Origin: Deltaproteobacteria bacterium
Lineage (GTDB): Bacteria; Desulfobacterota; Desulfobacteria; Desulfobacterales; ETH-SRB1
NCBI GenBank assembly: GCA_030262895.1
Contig: JAJSZW010000005.1
Location: 1-56,385 of the forward strand
Length of the DNA stretch: 56,385 nt
Reading direction: 5' to 3'
The notes beneath the pieces are model-generated. The model was not told the origin of the DNA. It did not search any database and was given only the letters and a program-made list of their open reading frames with translations. The position numbers were made by a program, and so were the translations under genes. How positions within the stretch are numbered: the first letter of the stretch is position 1; each line of letters opens with the position of its first letter. Positions 17,956-26,850 of the stretch are shown here, piece after piece.

Positions 17956-18704
17956 TGATTAACCTAATAAAGATAACTAAATCATTTAACACCCAAAAAG
18001 TTCTGGACGAACTTGATCTTAATATAGATCCTGAAAAGATTACCGTTATTATTGGTCAGAGCGGAGGAGGCAAAAGCGTTCTCTTAAAGCATATTATAGG
18101 TCTTATAAGGCCTGATTCAGGTCAGATTATTATTGACGGAATTGACATTTCAAACCTAAACGACAAAAAGCTTAATGAAGTACGAAAAAAGTTTGGTATG
18201 CTTTTTCAGGATGCAGCCTTATTCGACTCGATGACGGTAGGTGAAAATGTAGCGTTTCCTTTAAACGAACACACGCGATTATCAAAAAAAGAGGTCAATA
18301 AAACAGTTAATGAGAAGTTAAATCTTGTTGGATTGAAAAATGTGACACACAAAATGCCTTCCGAACTATCCGGTGGTATGCGCAAGCGCGTTGGACTTGC
18401 AAGGGCTATTGCGCTGGATCCCAAAATTGTACTATTTGATGAGCCCACAACAGGCCTTGATCCTATAATGCGCGAAAGCGTTGATGAGCTTATTGTAGCG
18501 ACCCAGAAGAGGACAAAGGCGACCTTTGTTATTATTAGTCATGATATTGAGTCTGCCTTTACGATTGCACATAAGGTAGCCATGTTATATCAGGGTAAAA
18601 TCGTTGCTGTTGGGACACCGGATGAAATACGTTCATCAAACAATTCTTTTGTTAAACGATTTATTAAGGATTTAAGAGGGCAGGGATCGGGGATTAGGGA
18701 TTAA
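17955..18704 (+). CDS. mlaF: Lipid-transport ABC ATPase MlaF
   Basis: A 249-residue ATPase. Walker A is GQSGGGKS at about residues 33-40, the Q-loop is LFQD, the signature is LSGGMRKRVGLARA and Walker B is IVLFDEPTTGLDP. It energises MlaE. The last seven residues (QGSGIRD) and the TAA stop are encoded by the GGGATTA tandem repeat that separates it from mlaD, so the native C-terminus may have been replaced. Confidence 0.94.
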   Translation: MINLIKITKSFNTQKVLDELDLNIDPEKITVIIGQSGGGKSVLLKHIIGLIRPDSGQIIIDGIDISNLNDKKLNEVRKKFGMLFQDAALFDSMTVGENVAFPLNEHTRLSKKEVNKTVNEKLNLVGLKNVTHKMPSELSGGMRKRVGLARAIALDPKIVLFDEPTTGLDPIMRESVDELIVATQKRTKATFVIISHDIESAFTIAHKVAMLYQGKIVAVGTPDEIRSSNNSFVKRFIKDLRGQGSGIRD

Positions 18705-18746
18705 GGGATTAGGGATTAAGGGATTAGGGATTAAGGGATTAGGGAG
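18690..18746. repeat. GGGATTA/GGGATTAA tandem array between mlaF and mlaD
   Basis: Seven consecutive units alternate GGGATTA and GGGATTAA (15-base double unit) and end in AGGGAGA. The array contains the mlaF stop codon, and its final AGGGAG lies six bases before the mlaD TTG start, in ribosome-binding position. Confidence 0.9.
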
Positions 18747-18752
18747 ATTTTT

Positions 18753-20150
18753 TTGTCGAATTTAAGCGTAGAAGCAAAAGTCGGTGTTTTTGTTGTAATT
18801 GGAATGATAATTCTTGGATACATGTCCATGCGGCTGGGTAAGCTTGGTTTTAAAATGGATAAAGGATATGATGTTAATATATATTTTGATTCAGCATCCG
18901 GCCTTGAAGAAGATGTTTCAGTTGAGATCGCAGGGGTTGAAGTGGGCAGGGTCCGCAAGATTTTACTTGAAGACGGGAAAGCGCTGGTAATTCTTCGAAT
19001 AGATTCCAATGTTAAACTTAGAAAAGATGTTAAAGCTTCAATCAGAAGCAGGGGAATACTTGGTGATAAATATGTTGTGCTGGTTCAGGGCTCCCCGGCA
19101 GCTCCCTTGATTGAACCGGATGGGCGCATTGTTAGCACTACCACTGCAACAGATTTGGATACCCTGATGAATGTTCTTGGAGAGGTGGCGGAAAATATCA
19201 GCAAGCTGACACGTTCGTTTGCGAATGTAATGGGAGGTGAAAAGGGCGAAGCTTCACTTCGTTCAATAGTTGATTCTATGAAGTCTGTGGCTGAAACTCT
19301 GGACAGAACCGTGCAGGAAAACAACGAAGAACTTGTAAAAATAATAGCAAATCTTTCCGAGTTCTCAGCGACAATAAATGAAATTTCATCAAAGATTAAT
19401 AAAGGAAGAGGAAGCGTAGGGAAATTAATTAACGAGGAGGATACAGTTGAAAGGTTAAACGGAACACTCGCGTCGCTTAAAGAAATAACTGAAAAGATAA
19501 ACAGGGGAGAAGGATCATTAGGCAAGCTGATTAATGAAGAAGAAACTGTTGAAAATATAAATTCAACCCTTACCAGCATAAATGATTATATGCAAAAGCA
19601 GGAATCCTTCAGAACATATCTGGATTACAGGGGAGAATATCTTTTTGACAGCAATGAGGTTAAATCCTATCTTACACTTCGTATTCAACCAAGGGAGGAC
19701 AAGTATTATTTGCTTCAGGTTGTTGATGATCCGGGAGGAGTGGAATCTGAAACCGATATTACAACGACTACAAACGGAGTAACCACGACAGAGCATATTG
19801 AAAAGAACGAAAAAAATGAAATTAAGTTTTCAGCCCAAATCGCCAAGCGTTACTATGACCTTGGCTTGCGCGGTGGAATTTTTGAATCTACAGGCGGTTT
19901 CGCATTTGATTACTATCTTTTCAAAGATCGCCTGACCCTCTCACTGGAAGCCTTTGATTTTGATTCAGACAGCAATGCTCACCTGAAATTCAAAGCAGAT
20001 TTTACACCATTTAAGCATTTATATATAACCTCGGGTTTTGATGATTTTATAAGCGATGAAGGGAATGAATCTTTTTTTATCGGGGCTGGAATTAACTTTT
20101 TAGATGATGATCTCAAAACCCTTCTTTCGAACCTGCCATTTTATAAATAA
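18753..20150 (+). CDS. mlaD: MCE-domain lipid-transport protein MlaD with long C-terminal region
   Basis: A 465-residue protein with an N-terminal membrane anchor (residues 8-26) and one MCE domain (about 30-110; VNIYFDSASGLEEDVSVEIA, GILGDKYVVLVQG). A helical region with two copies of KIN.G.GS.GKLINEE.TVE follows (about 205-275). The last 180 residues alternate short hydrophobic and polar strands, suggestive of an outer-membrane-type barrel; that is inference. The start is TTG, with AGGGAG from the tandem array as its ribosome binding site. E. coli MlaD has only about 183 residues. No mlaC or mlaB is seen nearby, so a long periplasm-spanning MlaD may replace the shuttle. Confidence 0.88.
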   Translation: MSNLSVEAKVGVFVVIGMIILGYMSMRLGKLGFKMDKGYDVNIYFDSASGLEEDVSVEIAGVEVGRVRKILLEDGKALVILRIDSNVKLRKDVKASIRSRGILGDKYVVLVQGSPAAPLIEPDGRIVSTTTATDLDTLMNVLGEVAENISKLTRSFANVMGGEKGEASLRSIVDSMKSVAETLDRTVQENNEELVKIIANLSEFSATINEISSKINKGRGSVGKLINEEDTVERLNGTLASLKEITEKINRGEGSLGKLINEEETVENINSTLTSINDYMQKQESFRTYLDYRGEYLFDSNEVKSYLTLRIQPREDKYYLLQVVDDPGGVESETDITTTTNGVTTTEHIEKNEKNEIKFSAQIAKRYYDLGLRGGIFESTGGFAFDYYLFKDRLTLSLEAFDFDSDSNAHLKFKADFTPFKHLYITSGFDDFISDEGNESFFIGAGINFLDDDLKTLLSNLPFYK

Positions 20151-20190
20151 CGACTTGTAATATTTTAGCGCTTTTAAATATTATTTTTTT

Positions 20191-20383
20191 GGACAGGATT
20201 TACAAGATATTCAGGATTTAAATTATCGAAACTTTTCCTGTTAATCCAAATCTAAATCTTTATACCTTGATACACACCTTCTTCATGTTGTGATTATATT
20301 TTATGATTTACTGGATAGCTACAATGAGAGTTGGCTTTGTTTGTGCACTTTATATAAAATCTTGTTTATCCTGTTATCCTGTC
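20191..20383. repeat. GGACAGGATTTACA palindromic repeat
   Basis: The left end GGACAGGATTTACAAGAT and the right end TTTATCCTGTTATCCTGTC are inverted relatives, with an additional TTTTCCTGTTAATCC inside. It fills the space between the convergent mlaD and TPR genes; no ORF is present. Confidence 0.55.
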
Positions 20384-20407
20384 AGATTCTTTTTCAACAG
20401 GCTAAAA

Positions 20408-21106
20408 TTAAAGGTCGCGAAACATTTTTTCTTTTGCTATCTCTAAATAGTTGGAATCTTTATAGTCAGAAATAATTTTATTAAAAGCCTCAGCGCTTTT
20501 ATCTTTGTTTCCCATTACTGCGTAAAGCCGTCCTAAATTGAACAGAGCTTCATCTTTATTTGCATCATTAGATCCGGACATAATCATTTCGAGATATTGT
20601 GCAGCAGCATTGTAATCTTTTTTTCCTTCCTGAGAGTACGCAAGACCGCTCAATATAAGGTTTTTAACAAACGGATTGTTTTCAAAGTCTGAAAGGGCAT
20701 TATTATACAATTCCGTCGCTGCATCAAAATCACCAGCATTGTAACAGATATTTGCATACATAACCCTTGCTATTTTGGCGCTATCTTTTCCCCAGTTGTT
20801 TTCAATAATCTGATTAAAATCATTTGCCACTTCCTGGCAGGCTTTTACAGCTCCTTGTTCGGTTTTAATTTTTTCATGTTTGGCCAAACTGTTTGCAAGC
20901 ATAACGGAAGCTTTGCTTTCAGCGCTGTCTGAATAATAGTAGACTGAAGAACAGACTATTATTATAGCAAAAATCACTCCCACTGCAGATAACATTGGAA
21001 CTTTATATTTTGTTAAGAACCCAAGAAATTTTGCTGAGAAAGAGATAAATTTATCAGGTTCTTCAAGCTGTCGTTTCCTGGATCGGCTTACGCGTTTTTT
21101 CGCCAC
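20408..21106 (-). CDS. Membrane-anchored TPR protein (YfgM-like)
   Basis: A 232-residue protein with a strongly basic N-terminus (MAKKRVSRSRKRQ), one transmembrane helix at about residues 37-58, and periplasmic tetratricopeptide repeats (GDFDAATELYNNAL, KDYNAAAQYLEMI, GNKDKSAEAFNKII). The layout matches YfgM-type ancillary proteins of the Sec translocon, but similarity is only structural. The start is GTG, with GGGAGG seven bases upstream. Confidence 0.75.
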   Translation of the reverse strand: MAKKRVSRSRKRQLEEPDKFISFSAKFLGFLTKYKVPMLSAVGVIFAIIIVCSSVYYYSDSAESKASVMLANSLAKHEKIKTEQGAVKACQEVANDFNQIIENNWGKDSAKIARVMYANICYNAGDFDAATELYNNALSDFENNPFVKNLILSGLAYSQEGKKDYNAAAQYLEMIMSGSNDANKDEALFNLGRLYAVMGNKDKSAEAFNKIISDYKDSNYLEIAKEKMFRDL

Positions 21107-21118
21107 AATTCCTCCCTT

Positions 21119-21222
21119 ATAGACTTTCAGATAAATAATTTCACTGCGTTATCAGTCGTCGACGTATAACTAATACGCCTTCCTCCTTCCGGCCTTGTGA
21201 AATTAATTATCTGAAAGTCTAT
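21119..21222. repeat. MITE-like element with 26-bp terminal inverted repeats (ATAGACTTTCAGATAA)
   Basis: The left end ATAGACTTTCAGATAAATAA, continuing with TTTCAC, matches the right end in inverted orientation at 25 of 26 positions. The unit is 104 bp and non-coding. It sits between the TPR gene start and the SH3-domain gene end. Only one copy was seen in this window. Confidence 0.75.
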
Positions 21223-21230
21223 ATTATGAT

Positions 21231-21692
21231 TTACCATACTAAAGACTTATGAATCCACCCCTTGTCTCCATCAGCATGCTGAACATGAATCCAGTTGCCT
21301 TTGCGCTTTAAGGTTTTAAATGGAACTCCTTTTTCAGTTGCAAATAAAATTTTATATTTTGTGCCTGGGCCTGATCGGACGTTACAGTTTTCTTTATTTG
21401 TAATAACTGACGGTATCTTGCGGACAAGAGACTTATGAATCCACCCCTTATCTCCCTCGAAATCACGAAAACGATACCAGCTACCTGACTTTTTCAGAAC
21501 AAGAATCGGATGATATTTTCCAATCTGCCACAGGATGTCATACTTTGTACCGGGGCCGGAGCGTATGTTGACTATAGAAGATGTAGCAGTCAGGCGTTCA
21601 GCTATGGCAATACTGCTGAAAATAATTAACAGAACTATTGAAACAGAAGCAATAGAACAAGCTTTTATCAGGACATAAGTTTTACTTCGCAT
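21231..21692 (-). CDS. Exported protein with two bacterial SH3 domains
   Basis: A 153-residue protein with a signal peptide (hydrophobic core residues 10-28, cleavage near A-I-A-E) and two tandem SH3b domains that share VNIRSGPGTKYDILW / CNVRSGPGTKYKILF and GDKGWIHKSLV. Such domains bind peptidoglycan or protein ligands in the periplasm. Its start overlaps the end of the upstream hydrolase gene by 25 bases, so they are co-transcribed. Confidence 0.85.
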   Translation of the reverse strand: MRSKTYVLIKACSIASVSIVLLIIFSSIAIAERLTATSSIVNIRSGPGTKYDILWQIGKYHPILVLKKSGSWYRFRDFEGDKGWIHKSLVRKIPSVITNKENCNVRSGPGTKYKILFATEKGVPFKTLKRKGNWIHVQHADGDKGWIHKSLVW

Positions 21693-22291
21693 ATTCCTTC
21701 GAGGTCTTTTTTAAATTTAACTGCATCTTCTTTTGATCCAACAATTGAATCAAAATGCATGGGGATTGCAATCTCAGGTTTCAGGCGTTTTGCTGCCTCA
21801 ACAGCTTCTTCAGCGGTCATCACATAAGTGCCCGAAACCGGCAGCAAGGCGATATCAGCTTCAAATTTGTCCATTTCAGGGATAAGGTCTGTATCTCCGG
21901 CATGATAAATCCGGATTCCATCAATAGTTATAATAAAGCCTAACCATCCATTGATTTTTGGATGAAAAGCCTTGTTGGTATTGTAAGCTTCGACCGCTTC
22001 GATATCGATTCCAGAGACATTTATTTTGTCTCCTGGTTTTACAACTCTGACATCACCTGAAAGTTTTTTGGCTGATTCTGCTTCAGTAACGATTACAGTG
22101 CCTGGTTTTATTGTTTTATCAATATCGTCAATTGAACAATGATCATAGTGAGAATGCGTAATCAGGATTATATCTGCGGGCACGACTTCTTTTATCTGAA
22201 ATGGATCAATGACAATTATTTTGTCATGCGCATTTATTGCGAATCCGGCATGTCCAAGCCATTTAATATTTTTCAGCATGTTGTGTGGCAT
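21668..22291 (-). CDS. UPF0173-type metal-dependent hydrolase (metallo-beta-lactamase fold)
   Basis: A 207-residue cytoplasmic protein. The metal site HSHYDH is near residue 45, and AGDTDLIPEM and IPMHFDSI carry later ligands, as in the UPF0173 family. The track start is a GTG seven codons upstream. I chose the ATG (MPHNMLKNI) because GGGGGAT precedes it. The substrate is unknown for the family. Confidence 0.88.
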   Translation of the reverse strand: MPHNMLKNIKWLGHAGFAINAHDKIIVIDPFQIKEVVPADIILITHSHYDHCSIDDIDKTIKPGTVIVTEAESAKKLSGDVRVVKPGDKINVSGIDIEAVEAYNTNKAFHPKINGWLGFIITIDGIRIYHAGDTDLIPEMDKFEADIALLPVSGTYVMTAEEAVEAAKRLKPEIAIPMHFDSIVGSKEDAVKFKKDLEGICEVKLMS

Positions 22292-22305
22292 GTCTATCCC
22301 CCAAC

Positions 22306-22356
22306 GGTTCACAGTTTTGTTTTGATCAACAGTTAACTGTAAACCGTGAACCGTTT
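22306..22356. repeat. ACGGTTCACAG ... CCGTGAACCGT hairpin
   Basis: An inverted repeat (ACGGTTCACAG with CTGTAAACCGTGAACCGT) lies between the phosphatase and hydrolase genes. It belongs to the same GGTTCAC sequence class as 16865-17011. On the plus strand a TTTTTATT follows, but both neighbours are on the minus strand, where no T-run follows, so terminator function is uncertain. Confidence 0.5.
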
Positions 22357-22359
22357 TTA

Positions 22360-22995
22360 TTATGTATTATAAAACAAAAGTGCAGGCAATTCAACACAGG
22401 TTAGTTTGTTGCCGTAAACCGCGCCGGTATCAATTCCTATTTTGTTGGGCTCTACCAATGGTTCCTTATAAGGTGTATGCCCAAAAACAACTATTTTCCC
22501 AAAATCAAAATCCGAGTGTACGAAATCTTTACGTATCCAGAGAAAATCTGCAGGATCCTGCATTTCGAGCGGGATGTTTTCTCTAAGCCCTGCATGCACG
22601 AATATATAATTATCACTTTCATAATAAAGTGAGAGTGATTCAAAAAAATCAAGATGTTCTTGAGGTATCGGAGGGGAACCGGTCGTCCGGCTTTTTTTCA
22701 TGTAGCTTTCCAGAGTCGGCCGTCCTCCATTTATTAGATATGTAAGCCTGTCTTTTCCTGAAAGATATTTTTCCAGCATCTCCTCGTGGTTTCCTTTTAA
22801 AAATATAATTTTTTGAAAATGCTTTTTTAAATCAATGAGATATTCAACAACATCAAAAGAACTGTGACCTCTGTCAATATAATCTCCCAAGAATAACAGG
22901 ATATCATTATTGCGATCTATCTTAATTTTATCCATAAGTGCACACAGCTTGTCAAAACATCCATGGATGTCCCCTATGGCAAATATTTTTTCCAT
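22360..22995 (-). CDS. PPP-family metallophosphatase (serine/threonine phosphatase-like)
   Basis: A 211-residue protein with the binuclear-metal motifs GDIHG (near residue 8), GDYIDRGHSS (about 37-46), KGNHEEM (about 66-72), and later HAGLR and GHTPY. This is the bacterial PrpA/ApaH-like phosphatase architecture. The track start is a TTG directly before an ATG. The ATG is preferred, with AAGGGG upstream. It lies 7 bp downstream of feoB on the same strand. Confidence 0.88.
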   Translation of the reverse strand: MEKIFAIGDIHGCFDKLCALMDKIKIDRNNDILLFLGDYIDRGHSSFDVVEYLIDLKKHFQKIIFLKGNHEEMLEKYLSGKDRLTYLINGGRPTLESYMKKSRTTGSPPIPQEHLDFFESLSLYYESDNYIFVHAGLRENIPLEMQDPADFLWIRKDFVHSDFDFGKIVVFGHTPYKEPLVEPNKIGIDTGAVYGNKLTCVELPALLFYNT

Positions 22996-23002
22996 CAACC
23001 CC

Positions 23003-25198
23003 TTAGGTTAAACCTAAAATCTTTCCACCCTGATAGATACAAAAGGCTGCCGCCCAGGCTATAGAAGTGTTGTAAACTATGCTGAACAAAGTCCATTTCA
23101 GGGAACCGGTTTCCCTGCGTATTGTTGCTATTGTTGCGACACAAGGAAGATATAACAATACAAAGATCATTAATGAAAGTGCGGAAAGAGACGTCATTTC
23201 AGAAGCTAAAAGTGTGTTCTTGAGAGCATCCGGCTCATCTGCTTCTTCGGCAGTATAAAGTATTCCCAAGGTACTTACTACGATTTCTTTTGCAACAAAA
23301 CCGGTAAGAAGCGCTACACTGCCACGCCAGTCTATTCCAATGGGAGCAAATACAGGGGCTATGGTTTTTCCAATGCTGCCCATGAAAGATTTTTCAGCTT
23401 TTTCAGCTTTTTCAGCCAGTTTAAGTTTTGTAATCGCGGCATTTTTTTGTTTTTCTATCTGTTTCTTTTCATAATCATCGGCATTTGAATATTTGTCCAT
23501 AAAGGACGTATTGATCTTGTTTATTTCTTTATTATAATCCATTGAATAGTTTATATTGCGTGGAAAAGCTGTGAGCATCCACACAATAACCGAGCCAACA
23601 AGAATAATGCCCCCCATTTTTTTCAGGAACATCTTGCTCCTGTCCCACATATGGATGATAAGGCTTTTTATCATTGGAACCCTGTATGGGGGCAGTTCCA
23701 TCACAAATGGAGCATCAGCACCTTTAAATAGTGTAGAACGGAATAAGCGTCCGGTTATAATTGAGAGAATAATGCCGGTAATATAGATTAAAAATATTAC
23801 AGTTCCTGCTCTGGCGCTGAAAAAGGTACCGGCAAGCAGAATATATATTGGCAGTTTGGCTGAACAAGACATAAAGGGAGTTATTAGTATTGTAAGGATT
23901 CTGTCTTTATTGCTCTCAAGAGTGCGGGTTGCCATGATTGCCGGGACACTACAGCCAAAGCCCATGAGCATGGGGATAAAGGATTTGCCGTGCAGCCCTA
24001 TAAGATGCATTATCTTATCCATCAGAAAAGCCGCTCTTGCCATATAGCCTGTATCTTCAAAAATTGCGATAAATAAGAAAAGTATCAGAATATTTGGAAG
24101 AAAAATTATAACGCTTCCAACACCTGCTATTATTCCGTTTAAGAGAAGATCTTTAAAAAGACTATCAGGAAGAAAGAGTTCTAATATTGCCGACAACCAG
24201 TTGACTCCGCTGTCTATCCATTCCATTGGATAGGATCCAACAACAAAAGTCGTCTGGAACATAATCCATATAAAGAGTATAAAGATAGGGAACCCGACAA
24301 ATCTGTTCGTAAGGACAAGGTCAACGTTCCTTGAAGTGTCTATGCGCCGTTTTGTTGATTTTGTTACAACCTCCTTTATGATTCCGGCGATAAATCCATA
24401 TCGTTCATCTGTCATTACTATTTCAGGATCATCATCAAAACGGTCCAAAAGATGCTTGCGATGCGTCTCGACTTCCCGAAAAATTTCCAGGCTTTTATTT
24501 CCGATTTTTTGACGAATGCGTTCTCTAACGATTTTGTCATTTTCGAGAAGCTTTATAGCTGTCCATCTTATATTATAAGGAAGATTTTGTTCTATGCGTT
24601 CTTCGATGAAGCCTTGAAGTTTTGAGATGGAGTTTTCAATATCGTTGCTGTATTTGACCTTGCGTTTTTGGGAGATCTTTGATTTTGACCCGGCCAATTT
24701 TATGGCCACTTTCAGCAAGCTGTCAATACCTGTATTTTTGTTTCCTATTGTGAAAACTACCGGGACATCTAGAAGCTCAGACAGCTTATCGGCATCAATT
24801 TTGGTTCCTCGTGAAGTTGCAAGGTCGGCCATATTCAGGGCAAATAAGACCTTGCAGTCAAGTTCTCTTAACTGCGTAGCCAGGTAAAGGCTGCGTTCAA
24901 GGTTGGATGCGTCAATTATATCGATAACAACATCCGGGGACTCTTCAAGAACAAAATCCCGTGCAACAATTTCTTCTATGGAAAAAGGGGTTAAACTATA
25001 AGTTCCGGGAAGATCGATAATTTTAAGATCATGCCCGAATTTACTTACAGAACCTTCTTTCTTTTCAACCGTAACACCCGGCCAGTTTCCTACCTTTTGT
25101 CTTGTTCCGGTAATGTTATTGAATATTGTTGTTTTGCCTGAATTTGGGTTTCCTGCAAGGGCTATTGTAATACTCTTTTTGTGCATTAGTTTGGGCAT
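23003..25198 (-). CDS. feoB: Ferrous iron transporter FeoB
   Basis: A 731-residue inner-membrane Fe(II) transporter. The N-terminal G domain shows G1 GNPNSGKTT (about 16-24), G3 DLPGTYSL and G4 NMAD in place of the usual NxxD. A guanine-dissociation-inhibitor-like helical region follows, then the membrane domain with two Gate segments and conserved GFGCSVPAIMATR and PCVATIATIRRE. A charged lysine/alanine-rich loop (AEKAEKAEKS) lies between membrane segments. It follows feoA in the same direction. Confidence 0.95.
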   Translation of the reverse strand: MPKLMHKKSITIALAGNPNSGKTTIFNNITGTRQKVGNWPGVTVEKKEGSVSKFGHDLKIIDLPGTYSLTPFSIEEIVARDFVLEESPDVVIDIIDASNLERSLYLATQLRELDCKVLFALNMADLATSRGTKIDADKLSELLDVPVVFTIGNKNTGIDSLLKVAIKLAGSKSKISQKRKVKYSNDIENSISKLQGFIEERIEQNLPYNIRWTAIKLLENDKIVRERIRQKIGNKSLEIFREVETHRKHLLDRFDDDPEIVMTDERYGFIAGIIKEVVTKSTKRRIDTSRNVDLVLTNRFVGFPIFILFIWIMFQTTFVVGSYPMEWIDSGVNWLSAILELFLPDSLFKDLLLNGIIAGVGSVIIFLPNILILFLFIAIFEDTGYMARAAFLMDKIMHLIGLHGKSFIPMLMGFGCSVPAIMATRTLESNKDRILTILITPFMSCSAKLPIYILLAGTFFSARAGTVIFLIYITGIILSIITGRLFRSTLFKGADAPFVMELPPYRVPMIKSLIIHMWDRSKMFLKKMGGIILVGSVIVWMLTAFPRNINYSMDYNKEINKINTSFMDKYSNADDYEKKQIEKQKNAAITKLKLAEKAEKAEKSFMGSIGKTIAPVFAPIGIDWRGSVALLTGFVAKEIVVSTLGILYTAEEADEPDALKNTLLASEMTSLSALSLMIFVLLYLPCVATIATIRRETGSLKWTLFSIVYNTSIAWAAAFCIYQGGKILGLT

Positions 25199-25282
25199 GG
25201 TTCTAACTTCTTTTGATTATTGTCGATTTGTGGAATCGCTTCGCTCTGTCTTTTTGTTATAAAATTAATAGAATACCTTCAA

Positions 25283-25525
25283 TCAACAATCGACAATCAT
25301 CAATCTATCGACGGTTATATTTGCAGCTTCTTCAACCCGAAGGGATATATGATACCCCTTAATAATCAGTTCAAGCGGATCTTTCAAAGGTGCATATTTT
25401 TCTACGTAAATTTTTGTTCCCTTGGTTAGTCCCATTTCAAGCACCCTTCTGCGCAAGGCTCCATTATTACCTTTTACATGGACAATTATTCCAGTTTGCC
25501 CCTCTTTCATTTCGCTTAACAACAT
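25283..25525 (-). CDS. feoA: FeoA, SH3-like partner of FeoB
   Basis: An 80-residue protein with the FeoA fold (LLSEMKEGQTGIIVHVKGNN, RRRVLEMGLTKGTKIYVEKY, PLELIIKGYHISLR). The track ORF starts 18 codons upstream in a repeat. The chosen ATG has GAAGGGA upstream. The final residues and the TGA stop (GTCGATTGTTGATTG) appear to be repeat-derived. It stimulates or couples FeoB in homologues. Confidence 0.9.
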   Translation of the reverse strand: MLLSEMKEGQTGIIVHVKGNNGALRRRVLEMGLTKGTKIYVEKYAPLKDPLELIIKGYHISLRVEEAANITVDRLMIVDC

Positions 25526-25547
25526 TATAAAAATCCCTTCAGGCAAA

Positions 25548-25700
25548 ATCCGAATATCGAAATCCGAAACTCGAAACAAATCCGAATACCAAATTAAAAA
25601 ATGACCAAAACTAAGTAATTGGGAATCGGTGGTTTTTTGTTATTGGAGCATTTGCATTTTTGTCATTGTTTCGTATTTCGTGCTTCGGATTTCGAATTTC
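25548..25700. repeat. ATCCGAATATCGAAATCCGAA palindromic repeat
   Basis: The left end (CCGAATATCGAAATCCGAAA) and right end (GTGCTTCGGATTTCGAATTTC) are inverted relatives. It occupies the space between feoA and the fur-feoA gene and contributes the spurious N-terminus of the feoA track ORF. Confidence 0.65.
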
Positions 25701-25736
25701 TGGCCGAAAAACAGGAGGTTTTCGGTCAGCTACTAA

Positions 25737-26414
25737 TTAGCTAATCGTCTGAACAATTATTTTCTGCGCCAGTCCGTGTCCGATAGCGTAACGGTTGCAA
25801 TCTAAAGCTATAACCATCTGTCCATGTCCGCTGTTGGTAATGACATCAATCTCGTCTCCAATTCTCAGCCCCATGCTTAATAAGCGCATGCGTGCAGTTG
25901 ATCCTCCGGTAAAATCTTTGATTATGAGTCGTTCACCCTGTTTTGCCACTACAAGGGGCATAAGTTTTAAATGGTCTTTAAGACATTCTGAACAAATACC
26001 ATAGATTTCCAGCTTATGCTGGAGCATGTGGAAACCATAAGCACGGGACACTTGTGTTTGTAAATTTTCAATCTTTTCGTTTTGGAACTCAATAATTTTT
26101 TTGCATTTTGTGCAGATCATATGATCGTGATGCTGGCAGAGATGCCTGTGCTCATACCGTACAGGTCCGCTATTAAATCTGATTTTCTGGGCAAAACCGA
26201 AGCGGCATATAAGTTTAAGCGTTTCCCTGACAAAGTCGGAGTCTAATTCATATCCCTTTTCTTTAAGAAGCGGAATTATTTCATTCACGGTAAGGTGATG
26301 TTCGGTTTGCAGAAAGACTTCAAGTACCTTGAATCTATCTTCAAAATCAGAAATATTTTCTTGCTTAAAAAGTTTTTTGAACTGTTCCTTTTCGTGGTTG
26401 TGAACTTGCTTCAT
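25737..26414 (-). CDS. Fur-family regulator fused to a C-terminal FeoA domain
   Basis: A 225-residue protein with two domains. Residues 1-145 are Fur-like: a winged helix (FEDRFKVLEVFLQTEHHLTV) and the metal region EHRHLCQHHDHMICTKC with a second zinc pair ICSEC. Residues 155-225 are a FeoA/SH3-like domain (RLIIKDFTGGSTARMRLLSM then GLRIGDEIDV). DtxR-family regulators often carry such a domain; a Fur with one is unusual. It sits upstream of feoA-feoB on the same strand and probably regulates Fe(II) uptake. No Fur box was identified. Confidence 0.9.
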   Translation of the reverse strand: MKQVHNHEKEQFKKLFKQENISDFEDRFKVLEVFLQTEHHLTVNEIIPLLKEKGYELDSDFVRETLKLICRFGFAQKIRFNSGPVRYEHRHLCQHHDHMICTKCKKIIEFQNEKIENLQTQVSRAYGFHMLQHKLEIYGICSECLKDHLKLMPLVVAKQGERLIIKDFTGGSTARMRLLSMGLRIGDEIDVITNSGHGQMVIALDCNRYAIGHGLAQKIIVQTIS

Positions 26415-26520
26415 GTTAATTCCTGATTGAGAATGATTTTCAACAATAATGCTGGATTAAGTGGTTGTCTATAAGGCTTTTTAAATGCTTTTGTATGAAG
26501 AAGATAATCATGTTTGTGAT

Positions 26521-26766
26521 TTATCCGGAGTGGCCTGGTATTTCATAAGTAGTACATGAGCCGCTCGAGCAAGTCCTTGTTGTGGCGCTGGGTTTATTGC
26601 TGGAATCAGAGCTGTCTCCCATTGCAAAATTAGTAGAGCTGATGATTCGTTCAAAATCCTCTGATTTACATTCGGGACATTTAAGTTCAACTTCCTCATC
26701 GTTATTCATAACAAGCATCTCAAAATAGGCCTGACATTTTAGACACTTAAATTCATATATAGGCAT
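26521..26766 (-). CDS. FmdB-type zinc-ribbon protein
   Basis: An 81-residue protein starting MPIYEFKC with two CxxC pairs (CLKC and CPEC) forming the FmdB/CxxC_CXXC_SSSS zinc ribbon, then a low-complexity Ser/Thr/Cys tail (TCSSGSCTTYEIPG). AAGGAG lies seven bases before the ATG. Function is generally unknown; in FmdB it is a proposed regulator of formamidase genes. The track ORF 26508..26699 is a shadow. Confidence 0.85.
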   Translation of the reverse strand: MPIYEFKCLKCQAYFEMLVMNNDEEVELKCPECKSEDFERIISSTNFAMGDSSDSSNKPSATTRTCSSGSCTTYEIPGHSG

Positions 26767-26850
26767 TTTTTACTCCTTGAAAATTTGTTTACTATTTCAA
26801 CGGTCGTTGAGTTAAAAACTCCTCAATTTTTGACCTAATTACAGTTTAAG

